DNA of 64,000 nucleotides from Pisolithus tinctorius (GCA_024663395.1 JANFAH010000016.1:930001-994000); one strand, 5' to 3'; shown: positions 1-11,447, numbered from the stretch's first letter. Notes: a model not told the origin generated them from the sequence alone. Translations and numbers: made by a program.

Positions 1-1048
1 ACCCCAGACCCCGCAGAGGCAGAGAAGGTTGCCTTGAGAGAGCAGATCGCAGCTGCATCGGCAGGGCTCGTCGCTGAGGCAAAATGTGTGCCTGATGATC
101 GGGAGGACATGTGAGAAGAGAAAATGATATGGCTAAGGCGCTGGGAGGAGAAGACAGTAAGAGGCTGATTCGGTGATGTGGTTGCGTGGGTTGACGAGAC
201 CACCGCAGGTGGTATTGATGCCCTTGGTCGAGCGAGGGAAGACGCTCGGCATTTCCATGTGGGTTGACGCAGCAGATGCTCCCACGCTGGCTGAGGCTGA
301 TGATGTCTACGAGCGGTGGACCATGGAGGAAGCCGAAGTGCACGCTAAGGCCAAACAAGACGTCCATATGGGTGAGGAGACTGCAGTGGGGGTTGGCAAT
401 GAGGGCACAGGGGTGAAAATGTCCCATGTGGAGGTCCCTCAACCGGCTCACAAGGTAAGTGAGTCTAAACGGTTCGCAACGCTGTGGAAACCATGTGGAT
501 TTCCAGCATTCGTGACAGACCATTGCAGAGAGCGAGGACGAGGCAGGACTGAGGGTCACGATCCCGCCCGGGTCGGTTCTGCACAAGGTGCCATGCGCAA
601 GGTGCTCAGTGAAGAATGTGGTGTGTTTCAGTCTGGAGGGTCAAACATGCGATGGTTGCACACGTATGAAGCAGGGATGCGAGAAGTCGACGAAGGCTGC
701 GGGAAAGCAGGCGCAGGCCAGCGCATCAATTGGTAAGTGACAAGTGCGTGTCAACATGACCGAGACTAATCCGCTACAGCGCGATCCTCGAAGGCTCCTA
801 AGGCCGGTCCGTCTAAGCGGGCTCACAACGACGACAATGACGACATTGTGGAAGTGGTCGAGAGCAGAACCCACGGGAAGGGCAAGACCTCTGGGCGCAG
901 CGCAGTGAGCAACAAGACCGTGACAGATCTCTTGCAGGCTCTTGCAATGGTAAGGGCCGAGGCGGTGGCCACACATGCAGCCAACCTTCGGTTGCAGGTG
1001 TGCATCGAGCAGCTTGCAGAGGCGCTGGCAGAGCATGGGATCGAGTAG
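1..1048 (+). CDS. Zn2Cys6-like cysteine-cluster gene, copy 1 (5' end outside window)
   Basis: Four exons are inferred at <1-156, 209-454, 519-732 and 780-1048, all with GT-AG introns and consistent phase; they give 295 codons to the TAG. Exon 3 encodes six cysteines spaced Cx2Cx6Cx7Cx2Cx6C, which fits the fungal Zn2Cys6 binuclear cluster spacing, followed by a Lys-rich segment (KQGCEKSTKAAGK). Exon 4 is an acidic, then helical tail. The exon structure is supported by an independent copy at 30219-31050 with the same splice points. An in-frame TGA at 112-114 in exon 1 suggests decay or a different exon 1 boundary. The gene lies antisense to, and beyond the 3' end of, the minus-strand Gypsy element A, as copy 3 does in element C. 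DNA binding is an inference from the cysteine spacing; no activation domain is recognisable. The function is unknown. Confidence 0.6.
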
Positions 1049-1951
1049 GCCATCATGTAGTATGTACATTTGTTTCTGCATCACCTGGCGTACCAGGATC
1101 GTTCCATGCCTTATGTGCAGGAAAACACATTGTTCTGGCCCATTCTTTGTGGTTGCGAAGCAGGGTACCGCAAAAGATTTCTGTCCGCTCAGCATGGAAC
1201 TGGCCCCAAATCGGCCACAGTATGGTAGAGTGCGCAGGGTACTGCCCAACTTGTCTTCTTCGTGCGACTTTCGACTTCTCTCAACAGTAAGTCCTCATGA
1301 AATGATCTTGATGGTAGGATGTGACGGATTCTTGAAGAGGAGGCAAAGGGGTTGTTTATTGGGTAGCTGGGACGGTCTTTGTGTATCAAATGTAAGGAGA
1401 CGGAAGGAGATTTGAAAGAAAAATAGATCAAGGGGTGCATGCTGACTGCGCAATCGAAGAGGAAATGCACGGGGTGGTTGCGAGGATCCACGGTATAGGG
1501 CGGCCAAGGACGGCATCAGCGAGACTAGTAAGAGAGATAGGAGAGACGTTGTTTTGGCTATATACTTATTTGGTGTTTTGTTATTTTTCTGGACAGTTTT
1601 GGACTTTTTGTAAGCGGTTTTTATGTTTTTTGAGCGAGGACTAGCTATCAGTAGAATCACTGGATGAAACCCGGGGTGGAATAGAGGTCTCCAGATGAAA
1701 CCCAGGGTAAAACAGATAAAAGGAAATGAACTATGTCTGATATCGGGTGGATCAAGTGGTATGCTGGTCACCCCTGCAGGGGACTTTGAATGCTGACTGT
1801 CCCCAGTCAGCATGGGAGGAGGAACGAGTGCAGTAGAAGAAGCTGTGGGGAGGCGGGCGAGGCTGCGGAAAGAGGTATGGGTATCGTGGGAGAAGAGGGT
1901 ACGGGGGAATAGCGCGATGGACAAACTGCAGATACTGGAAAAGATGGATAG
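1049..1951. other. Non-coding stretch between zinc-cluster gene and pol A, with hairpin
   Basis: I see no supported gene here. 1772-1815 contains CCCTGCAGGGG followed by a hairpin, GCTGACT-GTCCCC-AGTCAGC (7-bp perfect stem). Nearly the same block (29939-29980) directly abuts the TGTAAGG start of an A-family LTR, where it is the polypurine-tract side of the 3' LTR. A short degenerate duplication (GATGAAACCCRGGGT) lies near 1664 and 1694. The stretch is probably the 3' untranslated part of element A. Confidence 0.5.
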
Positions 1952-4900
1952 TCAGCTGTCCATGGAGAAAGCCTCCACATCATCATCAGTGGGGTCGTCC
2001 TCAGCCTCTTCAAGAAGGTGGTCTAGTTCTTCATCATCTAGCCCAGTAATGCAAGTCACAGTTGCGTGGGTTTGAGACCGTGGGTGGTAGGGAAGTAAGC
2101 GGAATGCAGCGAAGCGGAGTTTGGAGATGGAGCCATCCAACTCAGCCAGCAGGTACGAGCCCCCAGTGGTCCGATGAAGGATGACCATGGGACCGGTGTA
2201 CTGCGGCTTCGTCTTCCGGTTCAGCTCTTTCTCTATGCGGGAGTTGCGAACAAGCATGAGGGTGCTGGGAGCAAAGTTATGGTCTTTAATGCGATGCTGA
2301 AAGGCGGCTTCGAACTGCTGGATAGACTGGAAGCATGTGCGGAGGACATTGCCGCGGACCTGGTCTAGGTCATCCTGACGCTTCTGTAGCTGGCATGCAT
2401 GCCAAGCAATCAGTTCTGTGGTAGTCAGCGGTGTTGCATCGTCACGGGATAGGGGTAAGAGGAAGGTAGCCTCAGCGAGATCAAATGGAAACAGCGGCTC
2501 AACACCATGCACCATGAAGTAAGGGGATAAACCCGTAGACTTCAGAATGGTGACCTGCTCAGCCCAGAAGACGGAGTGCACAACGGTGTGCCAGTGGCAA
2601 TCATCGTTCTCGCAGCTCTTCATGATAGCCTCGCAAACATCATAGTGGTGGCGCTCTACAATGCCATTAGCCTGAGAGTTGTAAGGAGAGATACGGATGT
2701 GATGGATATGATATTGCATGGCTAGGGCATCTGAGGCTTGGACGAACGTGGGACCGTTGTCAGTGACAATCTCGGTGAGTGGACCCCAGCGGCATAGAAT
2801 GTCCTTGAAGATGAAGGACACGAGCACGGTACTATTTTCCGCACGCAACATACGCCATTTGGGATATGAGGTGAGCGCACAATGAGCCTGTACTATGTAG
2901 TGGTAGCCACCGGCTTTGGGCATCAGCATCATGTCAATGTGAGCTTTATGAAACAGGCCCCCTATCATGGGTACAGTGGGGGGGATATGAAGCTTCTGCG
3001 TCTGGCGGATCTGGCATTCGTGACAAGTGCAGACATACCACTTCACATCCTCGACAAGAAGAGGCCACCAAAAGCGGAGGAGAAGGCGTGTGCAGACCAT
3101 GAAGACACCTTTGTGCCTGAGGTTGTCATGCACTTCTTTGATGAGACAGTACTGCTTGGATTCATCGATGACTAGCTGGTGCCGTCCGTGCAGTTCCCTG
3201 TGCCATAAGTTGTCATCTAGGAGGAAGAAGTGGCTAGCGGAATTGAAGAAAGATGAGTATTGCGCATCAGTAAGGTCAGGAGGTCGCTCGCGGGTCGCGA
3301 GGAATGCACGGATCATTTCTATCTTTGCTTCACATGCCTGAGCTTTCACGGACCATGGAATGGCAGGGTTGTCTGGGGTATTGGAAGGGTTATTAGCATC
3401 AGCAGTCGCAGAGAATGCGAGATAGAAGGATGCAGGCGGCAGGAGGCTTGCCCAATGGTAAGCGGGTGGTGGTAGGGAATGGTGATCTTGACTGGAAAGT
3501 GACATAGGAGGCGGGCGGTCATTGGCAACTTGTGTAGAGAAAGAGTAAAAACGGTCCAGCCAATCCTCATGGTCATCATCCTCGGGCAGGTCGAGCTCCA
3601 ACCACGGACAGCGGGACAAGCCATCAGGGCCAGCATGCCTGTCCACAGGAACGTGGACAAGTTTGAACAAGAAAAGGAGGACACCAGCGATCCAGCGATT
3701 GATCGTCGTGTTAGGCTGCAGATCTGGGTTATTTATCATGCCCTTAATATACTTCGCATCTACCTCCACAGTGAAGTTAGTGAGACCGAAGATGTATATG
3801 CGTACCGCGCGCAACATGCAGAAGAGACTGTACAACTCAAGCTTGGCCTGGGAGTAGTGGCTTTCCACTTCGTTGAGGGTGATGGATCCGAAGCAACTCA
3901 GGTACCGTCTGCCATCATCGCCGAGCTGGTAGAGGATGTAGCCAACTGCGATGACCAATGTGTCAACTGCTAAAATTACTTCACGACCGCACTCATAGTC
4001 AATCCTTCGGAGTGCGGGGGACTTTACAATTTTGTCCTTGAGTCGTTGCATAGCAGCGCGTTGCGGTTCGTCCCATGTGAATGGTACATCCTTCCGCATG
4101 AGTGCGACTAGCAGCCACGCAATCTTGGCGAAGTCTTTGATGAAGATGCGTAGCACTCCGCAGACACCGAGGAAACTGCGGACCTGTGTCAGGTTGCGGC
4201 ACTTGGGCCAGTTGCAGATCTTCTGCACTTTGCTTTCTTCAGGAATGCGGCCTTCAAAGGTGCACTTGTGCCCAATGATCACAGTGGACAGAGCAGCTAA
4301 CACGAACTTCTTTGCCGAGACAGTGGCTCCAACGTTCTGCAAATGCTGAAGGATACGGTTAACGACTATACAGTGGTTCCAGATAAATTTCCGAATCCCA
4401 GGATTCTCTGGGATAGTCTCATAGGACCCGTCTGTGTGCTGATAGCAGGTGGTCTCGGATTTTATGGGGACGTCATCTATGAAGGGCAAGGTATGATGCG
4501 GGATCTCATCCTGGAGAACAAATGCAGTATCTCCCTGGTATACCTGGACTGTGTTCACATGCCCTTGCAGCAGGGTAGTAAGCTGGTGTGGCCTGAGCGG
4601 GGTACTGAAAGTGGTGAGGTCGTGGGAATCCACGTGAAGTGCACACTGGTCATACCCAGAGTAGAAGTCCATCATCGCATATACCACGTACCTGGCAAAG
4701 GATTCTGCGAGATGTTCTACGAAGGGCAGAACGGACATGTCGTGGATGGTCACTGCATTCAGGGGCTGTAAGTCATGCACAAGGCGAAGAGACTTTCCGT
4801 CTTTCTTTACTATGCAGAACCAGCAGGAGCAGTAAGCCACTGTAGAAGGTTCATACATGCTGGACTTGATGTGATCTTTAATCATGTCTATGACTTGGGC

Positions 4901-5563
4901 ATGTATCGCGTTCGGGATAGGGATATTGTGTTGGACCCAAGGTGTGTGCAGAATCATAGGAATCTTTACTGGCAGAAAATACCATTCGTCTAGGTGTCCA
5001 CGCTCTGTAATGTCCCAAGTGAATGCGAGCTCATGGACCGAAACGAGCCAAGTTATGAGTTTAAGTTCTTCTGGCCAAAGCCAATCTGCAGGATCGAGGT
5101 CAAGTTCCATGGCCCGTTCGGCAGTGAAGCAGATGCCCGGAGCGAAGTCTGGTGGATGGGTTGGAAGTGGTTGGAGACCAGCGAGCGGGTCGTCAGGCAG
5201 GCTGCACACGATGCGGTATTCTTCCGCCATCGGGGCAGGTACCGTCTGAACCTTCTTGGCAACTGGCTTGTAAACAAGGGTGTGAACCACGGGATCTAGT
5301 TGATAAACGCTGCTGAATGTGGCTATAGCAGAGGGGTTTAGTATTGTCTGAGTGGAAGAGAGGAAAGCGAAAACAGGCGAGGGTATTCTGGTGGGTATGT
5401 TCCATGGCACGGGTGCTGCGGGTGAAGAGAAGTTTGTCGAAGTAAAGGCTAATGATGAGACTGTAGGACTGAGGAACAGATAACAGCAGCTAAATAGGAA
5501 ACAGGACGTCTTAGTAGGCTCTCCCCGACCGTTTGGTGGATCATCGATATTCAAAAGCCCCAT
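1952..5563 (-). CDS. Gypsy A pol: reverse transcriptase, RNase H, integrase
   Basis: A 1203-residue open frame. The order is an N-terminal extension, reverse transcriptase with the catalytic box FIDD near residue 363 (FIDD instead of the usual YxDD, as in element D), RNase H, an integrase HHCC zinc region near residues 790-820 (H..H then CHEC), and an integrase core with D near 874 (IDMML), D near 934 (TDNG) and E near 970 (VERHH). The chain ends in an acidic tail. Pol would copy and integrate the element in the nucleus or a cytoplasmic particle. The frame is uninterrupted, but parts of the RT palm look eroded: LLQGH stands where element D has MPQGY. The N-terminal 60 or so residues are hydrophobic and may be intron or leader. 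Pol is in a third frame relative to gag and protease. Confidence 0.88.
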   Translation of the reverse strand: MGLLNIDDPPNGRGEPTKTSCFLFSCCYLFLSPTVSSLAFTSTNFSSPAAPVPWNIPTRIPSPVFAFLSSTQTILNPSAIATFSSVYQLDPVVHTLVYKPVAKKVQTVPAPMAEEYRIVCSLPDDPLAGLQPLPTHPPDFAPGICFTAERAMELDLDPADWLWPEELKLITWLVSVHELAFTWDITERGHLDEWYFLPVKIPMILHTPWVQHNIPIPNAIHAQVIDMIKDHIKSSMYEPSTVAYCSCWFCIVKKDGKSLRLVHDLQPLNAVTIHDMSVLPFVEHLAESFARYVVYAMMDFYSGYDQCALHVDSHDLTTFSTPLRPHQLTTLLQGHVNTVQVYQGDTAFVLQDEIPHHTLPFIDDVPIKSETTCYQHTDGSYETIPENPGIRKFIWNHCIVVNRILQHLQNVGATVSAKKFVLAALSTVIIGHKCTFEGRIPEESKVQKICNWPKCRNLTQVRSFLGVCGVLRIFIKDFAKIAWLLVALMRKDVPFTWDEPQRAAMQRLKDKIVKSPALRRIDYECGREVILAVDTLVIAVGYILYQLGDDGRRYLSCFGSITLNEVESHYSQAKLELYSLFCMLRAVRIYIFGLTNFTVEVDAKYIKGMINNPDLQPNTTINRWIAGVLLFLFKLVHVPVDRHAGPDGLSRCPWLELDLPEDDDHEDWLDRFYSFSTQVANDRPPPMSLSSQDHHSLPPPAYHWASLLPPASFYLAFSATADANNPSNTPDNPAIPWSVKAQACEAKIEMIRAFLATRERPPDLTDAQYSSFFNSASHFFLLDDNLWHRELHGRHQLVIDESKQYCLIKEVHDNLRHKGVFMVCTRLLLRFWWPLLVEDVKWYVCTCHECQIRQTQKLHIPPTVPMIGGLFHKAHIDMMLMPKAGGYHYIVQAHCALTSYPKWRMLRAENSTVLVSFIFKDILCRWGPLTEIVTDNGPTFVQASDALAMQYHIHHIRISPYNSQANGIVERHHYDVCEAIMKSCENDDCHWHTVVHSVFWAEQVTILKSTGLSPYFMVHGVEPLFPFDLAEATFLLPLSRDDATPLTTTELIAWHACQLQKRQDDLDQVRGNVLRTCFQSIQQFEAAFQHRIKDHNFAPSTLMLVRNSRIEKELNRKTKPQYTGPMVILHRTTGGSYLLAELDGSISKLRFAAFRLLPYHPRSQTHATVTCITGLDDEELDHLLEEAEDDPTDDDVEAFSMDS

Positions 5564-6789
5564 TTGACTATACTTTGGTGGCTATGGCAGTGCTTGCTGC
5601 ACTTGCAGCACAGACAGCCCTCGCACCATGGGCGTGTGGGCAAAGTGTACTCGCGGCCGTTGTTCAGGTCTTGGAGAGTGATCCGCTGTCCGCCATTGGG
5701 ATAATCATTTGTTACTGCACTCATAAGGCAAATGAACAGACGTCCGAGGAGCATGTCGAAGTTGGCATGTTCAATTACTTGAACCTGTAGCATGACTGGC
5801 CCAGCGCTGAAGTCGAGTTTCAGGTTCTCTAGTATGCCTACAGTAGTGTCTTTAGACATGTTAGCAGACATCATAGTCATGAGATGATCGCAGCACAATG
5901 GAAGCCCAATCTTTTCCCAAATGCGCCTGGGCATGGCGACGATTTCCGAACCGGAATCTAGTATGCAGTTGATGGTGACGTCGGTCCCAGGGACCTTGGC
6001 TTCGATGCAGCAGAGCAGCAGAGTGTGGTGAGCTATGATTGAGCCGTTGTCACCGCAGATAATGCGGTCTCCATATTCGCGTGCGGTTCTTTGAGGATCG
6101 CGGCCAGTCAGTTTGTTCACTTGTACTCCTTCTTCATCGTCACTACGAACTACCTCAATCTTGTTTGTGGTGACGTGTTTCGCCATGGTGATGTCTCTGA
6201 ACTGTTTGTGAAACTCTGGGGCTACTGCAAATAATTCTTTGACTGGCATGGCAATGCTGGTTTCGAGTATGCACTCCACAATACGCTTGGGCACAGCTTT
6301 GTCTTCAAGAGGGAACAAGTAACGATACTGGTTTTGATTGCGAGCTGCTGGGTACGGTGTCTGCGATGGAACAACTGCTGTGGGAACGGGATCCTTGTGC
6401 GTGGGTGTCGGAGCTGGACTAGTTGGAGGAACATATGGTTTCGTAGTGGTGGATGTTGGGGCAGGTGTAGAGGGATGGGATGCCTGGCGAGCGGCACGCG
6501 AACTTTGAACGCCAGGGGAAATGATTTCCTCTTCGACAGTGGCTGCACGTGGGTTGACTCATGGAGGGTTGGCAGGACATGCCGTGGGTCAAGCTGTGAT
6601 TTCAACTCCGTCAAAGTGGGCTTTCTTTCTGTGGGGAATGACTGCTCCCTTGTTACCTTTATCCGCTTGGTAGGTAGCCCAAGCTTGAGCGACATATGCT
6701 TGGAAGTCAGGGTTGGCTAAGTCTGCAACAGGTTCATCAGCGTCTTGGATGGTGTTTAAGAAGGCAGAAGGCTGGATTTCCAACTGCAT
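5551..6789 (-). pseudogene. Gypsy A aspartic protease region (interrupted)
   Basis: The frame is continuous from 6789 to 5551 apart from two TGA stops, one at 6589-6591 and one about 30 bp downstream in the direction of reading. The longest open part (6318-5551, 255 aa) carries the retropepsin signature LDSGSEIVAMP, with a following hydrophobic core and the second-half motif MLLGRLF. It lies between gag and pol and overlaps the first codons of pol. Relative to gag it is in the -1 frame, as usual for gag-pro fusions in Gypsy elements. The upstream Pro/Thr-rich stretch is probably a linker. Confidence 0.75.
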
Positions 6790-8237
6790 GTCAATTTCAG
6801 GATGAGCAACGCAGAAGAGGTTAGCGGTGCCTTGTGCGGAGCAGCAGGAGTCGCAGCACGCGCACTGGCCTGGTCTCTGTCAGCCATGACGCGGTCAACA
6901 GCCTCTCTCAGTGAGTTACATTCAGGGAAATGTGGAATTCAGCTCCCATCCACCAGATAGAGATGGTTGTCTGTACCTCTTGTGATCTTACTGGCGCAGA
7001 TATAAACTTCAACGAGCGTGCACATCCTTGTCCAGTGGTTGGGGTCTGCACAGAAACCGCAGCCAGGTCTGCATTGCTGTGGCAGAGGCTGCGTCTGGAA
7101 GTTGTATTCCTGTTTAACGACAGTACCAGCAGGTGGCACTTGCAGCATGTAAGCCGACGAGGGAGGTGCAGCTGGCAAGGCTGCGGTACCCATCATCAGT
7201 ACTGCGCTACGAAGAGTGGATCCTGTCAGAAGGAACTTGGCAGCTTTGACGACTTCTGCGAGTGGGTATGGATCGTCAGGGTGGAGGTTGGTGCAGACTA
7301 TAGAGAGTCGATGATGAATACAATCTGTGATGGCCCTTGGGAAGCCATTCAGGAACATGGAATCCCATTCCATCTCTGCAAGCTTTTTAGTTTTAATGAG
7401 CAGGGCAGAAATCTTAGCGAATTTCTGCTGGTATTCTCCGAGGTCATCCTGGTTCTGCATAGGCTTGGACTGATATTCTTTGACGAGGTACTGCAAGTCT
7501 GCACGGCAGTAGCAGTTGTCACCCTCGCAGCCAGGGTACAAACCCTTAACAGCTACTACGAAGGCATCCCAGTCATCGGCTGTGGGAGTGGCTTCCGGGA
7601 GCGTTTGCCAGACCTCGGCTTCTTCAAGGTCAGCATAGCGGATTGTGGCTCTGATCTTGCCACGGTCATCAAGAGCAGCGAGAGTACCGAGGAAGTCGAT
7701 GTCTTCGAGGTAGTGCGGAAGCTGCGCGGGAGAATCTCTGCTAAATTTAGGTGAGTTTTGTGTTCCATGGAGCAGCATCTGAAACTGAGGATTAGCCATT
7801 GGTGGGTTAACCTGTGGTGGCGGTGCTGGATTGGTAACAGGTGGAACGGGTATTGGTTGCAGGTGTGAAGCAGTTGGTATAGTGCGCGAGCGAGCTGGCA
7901 GAAGTGTTGGCAGGTTACTAATTGGCTGATGGGTGGTCTGCGACTGAGTGAGTGGTCATGGCAGTGTGGCAGATGGAACTGAGAGTCCGGGTATAGATTC
8001 GGAGGTGTCAAAGAGATGGGAAAAAGAGGGTGTCGGTGATGATGAATCAGATGATGTGATGGGTGTTAAAGGTGATGGCGGGGTTTCGGGCCTTTGGGGA
8101 GTTGAGTGGATAAAGCCACTGGGAAAATCAGGGGCAGTGAGATCTAGGTGATCCGATGCGATGGATATCTGATCTGCCGAGATATCAGGAGGAGTGATCG
8201 TGGGTAGTACCCACGGAACGTCAGCGGGTAATTGCAT
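6790..8237 (-). pseudogene. Gypsy A gag polyprotein (interrupted)
   Basis: The open parts 8237-7956 and 7799-6939 share one frame. The first is a Pro/Ser/Thr-rich N-terminus. The second is the retrotransposon gag core (helical, acidic) ending in a zinc knuckle CGFCADPNHWTRMC (CX2CX4HX4C) that would bind the element RNA. Stops at 7956-7958 and 6939-6941 are both TGA, where CGA is the simplest precursor. Capsid assembly from this copy is therefore unlikely without readthrough. Confidence 0.75.
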
Positions 8238-8377
8238 GTGATCCGGTGTTACGGGTGAAACAGGGCGGAAAATGTCGGAGTCTTCTGACAGGTTGAGATT
8301 GCGAAAGTGCAGGCGTAAATTTTCTAGTTCGGTGTGTTCGGTGGTGCACCTGAGCGACCTTCTGGAAGCGACAGCAG

Positions 8378-8398
8378 AATCCCTCGCAGTGGGCTCCA
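8378..8398 (-). other. Primer-binding site of Gypsy A
   Basis: Read on the minus strand, TGGAGCCCACTGCGAGGG begins two bases inside the 5' LTR end (8401). It is the complement of a sequence ending ..GGGCTCCA, i.e. a tRNA 3' end with CCA. The same site, with two changes, follows the A-family LTR at 31711. Which tRNA primes it could not be resolved. Confidence 0.7.
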
Positions 8399-8646
8399 GT
8401 TGTAGGAAAAGTCCAAGTAGCTGTATAATACAAGCTAGATGGCTTAGATAACAACAATAAAAAATGAAGGGAACGAAATGCTCATCCCAAGGGATTCTGG
8501 ACTGTCGAGACTAGAAGGTGAGACCTGGCGCTTTGTAGTGGTAGCGGTTCGTGATGTGCGTGGTGTGGTCTGCAGAATAGTACTGGTGATGCGAGCGGTG
8601 CAAGCAGTATACGTAGTTCATGCACAGCGGAATGTGAGACGTGCGG

Positions 8647-9328
8647 TGTGGGGAGTCGAGACTCCCTACACTACTTCACACGCGAAAGGAGACGTCGGGA
8701 GATGTGTATGCACATCATAGTTCACACAGATCATTGAGTCGTCGAGTCACATATGGGATCGTGTGCGTCAACTGTCAATGCTCACTCGTCGACACATGCG
8801 GCTAGTCATGTGAGCCTATCGAATAGCCTTGCCAAACTCGAGCGACCCTCGACGGACCCATCTCAAACCATGCGAAGTCCTTACCTTCACATTCCCACTT
8901 CGCTTCACTCACGTTCTCCTTGTTCAGCACACTGCTCGGTACCTGATCAATTCTTCTCTCTTGCTGTCGTTCTGTCAGGGACCCTGTCCATAGGCTAACA
9001 TCGCTTGTAGAGGCTACCCTGAGTTCGCTTGTTCCCTCCCTGAAAAAACCCTTCTGCTTCCGTTACACTATTTAGCTAGCAGGTACTGTACAGTAAAAAA
9101 AAAAAAAAACGGGGGAAAAATCCCACTTAGAATTGGATAAGAAAAATTCCCTGCAGAGCACGACATCGAAAGACACCTAGTGACGACCTCGAATGGCTCA
9201 TATTCCCCAACCCTCTTCTTCTCGCCTCTTTCTGCTCCTGTGCTAGTCTAGGTTCCCTTGGGACGATCCTAGGTCAACTCACCTTCAGCCTATCACCATT
9301 CTAACAGGGAGGGATTCCACTCCCCACA
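8647..9328. mobile_element. 682-bp TG..CA insertion in LTR A (probable solo LTR)
   Basis: The block starts TGTGGGGAGTCGAGA and ends TCCACTCCCCACA, a 10-bp terminal inverted repeat, and is flanked by GCGG on both sides (8643-8646 and 9329-9332). It precisely interrupts the A-family LTR. It contains no convincing gene, only an A15 run near 9096. TG..CA ends and a 4-bp duplication favour a solo LTR of an otherwise unseen family; a MITE is the alternative. Confidence 0.7.
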
Positions 9329-9595
9329 GCGGTGTAGACAAAGTGTAAAGGAAACTCGTGGTGACCTTCCAAGTGCCAAAAGGTATCATTCTGTACCTAA
9401 GTACAGGGTTTTATAGTCCAGGCAAACCCAGAACCTAAGTAAGACAGGCTACAGTAAAGGAAAGCTGCATGACAGCACATACACAGAAGACAGGCCAAAA
9501 CAGAGGCCAAGGGTATACTACAAGCACTAAAGGAACAGAGACCATGATAAGAGAAAGAGTCCGAGGAAAAACAACAACCGGAGCACAGCAGCTGC

Positions 9596-11447
9596 TGTGA
9601 GTCAAAGTGTGGAAAGCTGGTATAAACCAAACAAATCCAACACAAAAGACAAATATGTGTGAGTGGTGGTTTACCTCCACAGAACCTGGAGGGCAGAGAA
9701 ACCTAAAGTGGGGAAGACTTCAAGTGGAGGTGCTCCTGGTGCAAGTTGTCGACGAGTTACACAGGAGAAGACGAATGGACAATGATTGGGAAGGGGATGC
9801 TGAACAGAGTGAAGGTGTTCAGCCAAAAGTACTTGGGGGTAATGGACTTTTGATAAAATATGCTCCTGGCGCAAGTCGATGACGAGTTATGCAGGAGTGG
9901 ATGGGTGACTAAGCAAACTTGCTGACTAAGTGTGAGGATAAAGCTTCAGATGAAATGATGGAGGCAGATAGACTCTTCCGAATGAGCCTCAACTACCAAG
10001 TATATGAATGATGACAGATAGACCCCTTCGTGGAGCCTCAACTGTCGACGATGAGATAGGCTCTGGACTGACTGCTGGACTGCTTCTGAATTGCTTCTTG
10101 GTAACTAAGTACATGGGGGTTTATATACTGTGGGGGGAGCACAGCTTGTGACAAACAAGGCACAAACACTTGGTAAGTAATGAGTAAGGACTGAGTAATC
10201 ATGATGAGTAAGCGAGAAATGAAAAGTAAGCAAGCAAGGAGGATTGGTAAGTATTGGCAATGAACGAGTCAAGGATAGTCAAATTATCACAAAATGAGTC
10301 AAATAGAATCAGAAACTGAGTAAGTGCACTGATATCACATTAGGGGGTGGCGATGCAAGTCAGATCTCGGCGGAGACATCTCTAGATCCAAAGATGGCAT
10401 GACAGATGGACAGTGTTTCCAGATAGGGAAGTATTAATTCCAGAATTGAAGGGCATGAGTCAGGCATCAAAGGGGGCTAGGGCATTGGGGGTCTGTGGGG
10501 CAATGAGAGCATACGCAATCGTGTCTCCCACCCTTTCATCCTCTCAGTGAAGTTAACAAAAACTTCACGAATGGGGTTCTGACAGAGGAGGAGGAGAAGG
10601 GGGGATGTCTTCTGCTGGATCTTGCAGTAAGAAGGCAAGATGCATGTCATACTCGTCATGAATGTGATCAGGGAGGCTGGAGGACAGTAGATTATACTGC
10701 AGCTGTCGCAATGCAGGAAGAATGATGGACGAGATTGGAATAAAGATGGTGCAGGGAGCAGGGAGGAACGATCCATATGCTTCATCAAGAGGGGAGACTG
10801 AAATGACCACATAAGACCTTTCTAACCGAGTGACAGACCTGAGGCAACCAAAGAATGTCCTTCTGGAAGTCATACTGACAAGGAGAACATGCTGACCAAG
10901 CTGCATGGGACGGGACGGGGCTGACAACGACGGGATGAACCAGGGGGCTTCAGGACGGAAGCTGGTGGGGACACCTGGCAGATATACGTAGCCATTGTCT
11001 CTGGCAAATGAGACAAGCAAGATGACTGATGAAGAGGTGGCCATGATTGATGGACTTCGCGAAATGAGCGTCTGATGGATGGAGTGCTGTAGAAACGCGT
11101 AGGGTGCGAGGATCCTCTCCAAATTTGGAAGGAAGAATCATGGGGCTGAGCACTTTAAGCGAGCATGCGAACCGAGTTGATATCTTTGGAAACGGCAGAG
11201 ATATGACAGAAACCGGAATGCCGTACACAGGCGCTAAAAACCTTTAACGTGCGCTTAACTCACTTCCTCTTTTCTCTTTAGCACTGACGACTCGATCTTG
11301 TGTGAAGGATGACTGTTCACGTCCAACAGTCTTTCTACGCATGAGGCCTTTAGTCTTCATCTGCATGCATGGGCATTGTGCGCAACTCGTCAATGAGTTA
11401 GGCAGAGTCAGCTGTAACCATGTCCACAACACCTTTGGTGTGTGACA
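9596..11447 (-). repeat. Solo LTR of Gypsy family D (1852 bp), nested in LTR A
   Basis: In minus orientation it runs TGTCACACACC (11447) to TTTGACTCACA (9596). The flanks CTGC (9592-9595) and CCGC (11448-11451) look like a 4-bp duplication with one C/T change. 10477-11447 matches 55658-56629, which abuts the 3' end of element D and identifies the family; about 150 bp near 10110-10265 matches 28900-29112. It holds three copies of the family D palindrome (9738-9765, 9868-9895, 11378-11405) and a 185-codon frame. It is unusually long for an LTR. Confidence 0.75.
10565..11122 (-). CDS. 185-aa frame inside LTR of family D, copy 1
   Basis: The frame has the same start, stop and length as 55747-56304 in the other D LTR, with about 19 residue differences and no indels or stops between them. 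It probably begins at an internal Met (MATSSS) about 26 codons in. A hydrophobic, Ser/Pro-rich chain is followed by a Pro-rich acidic end (EDIPPSPPPLSEP). No known domain is recognised. The terminal TGA follows a Ser codon in both copies and could be an ancestral CGA. It lies in the sense direction of the element, so it could be translated from a transcript starting in the LTR; it may equally be chance openness in a recent duplicate. Confidence 0.35.
   Translation of the reverse strand: MERILAPYAFLQHSIHQTLISRSPSIMATSSSVILLVSFARDNGYVYLPGVPTSFRPEAPWFIPSLSAPSRPMQLGQHVLLVSMTSRRTFFGCLRSVTRLERSYVVISVSPLDEAYGSFLPAPCTIFIPISSIILPALRQLQYNLLSSSLPDHIHDEYDMHLAFLLQDPAEDIPPSPPPLSEPHS

Noticed and set aside
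1295..1924. 209-codon minus-strand frame beyond pol A
   Set aside because: Low-complexity Ser/Leu/Phe-rich translation of non-coding sequence; no start context or relative.
6930..7754. 274-codon plus-strand frame over gag A
   Set aside because: Antisense to a gag domain with a clear zinc knuckle; no homology or composition support.
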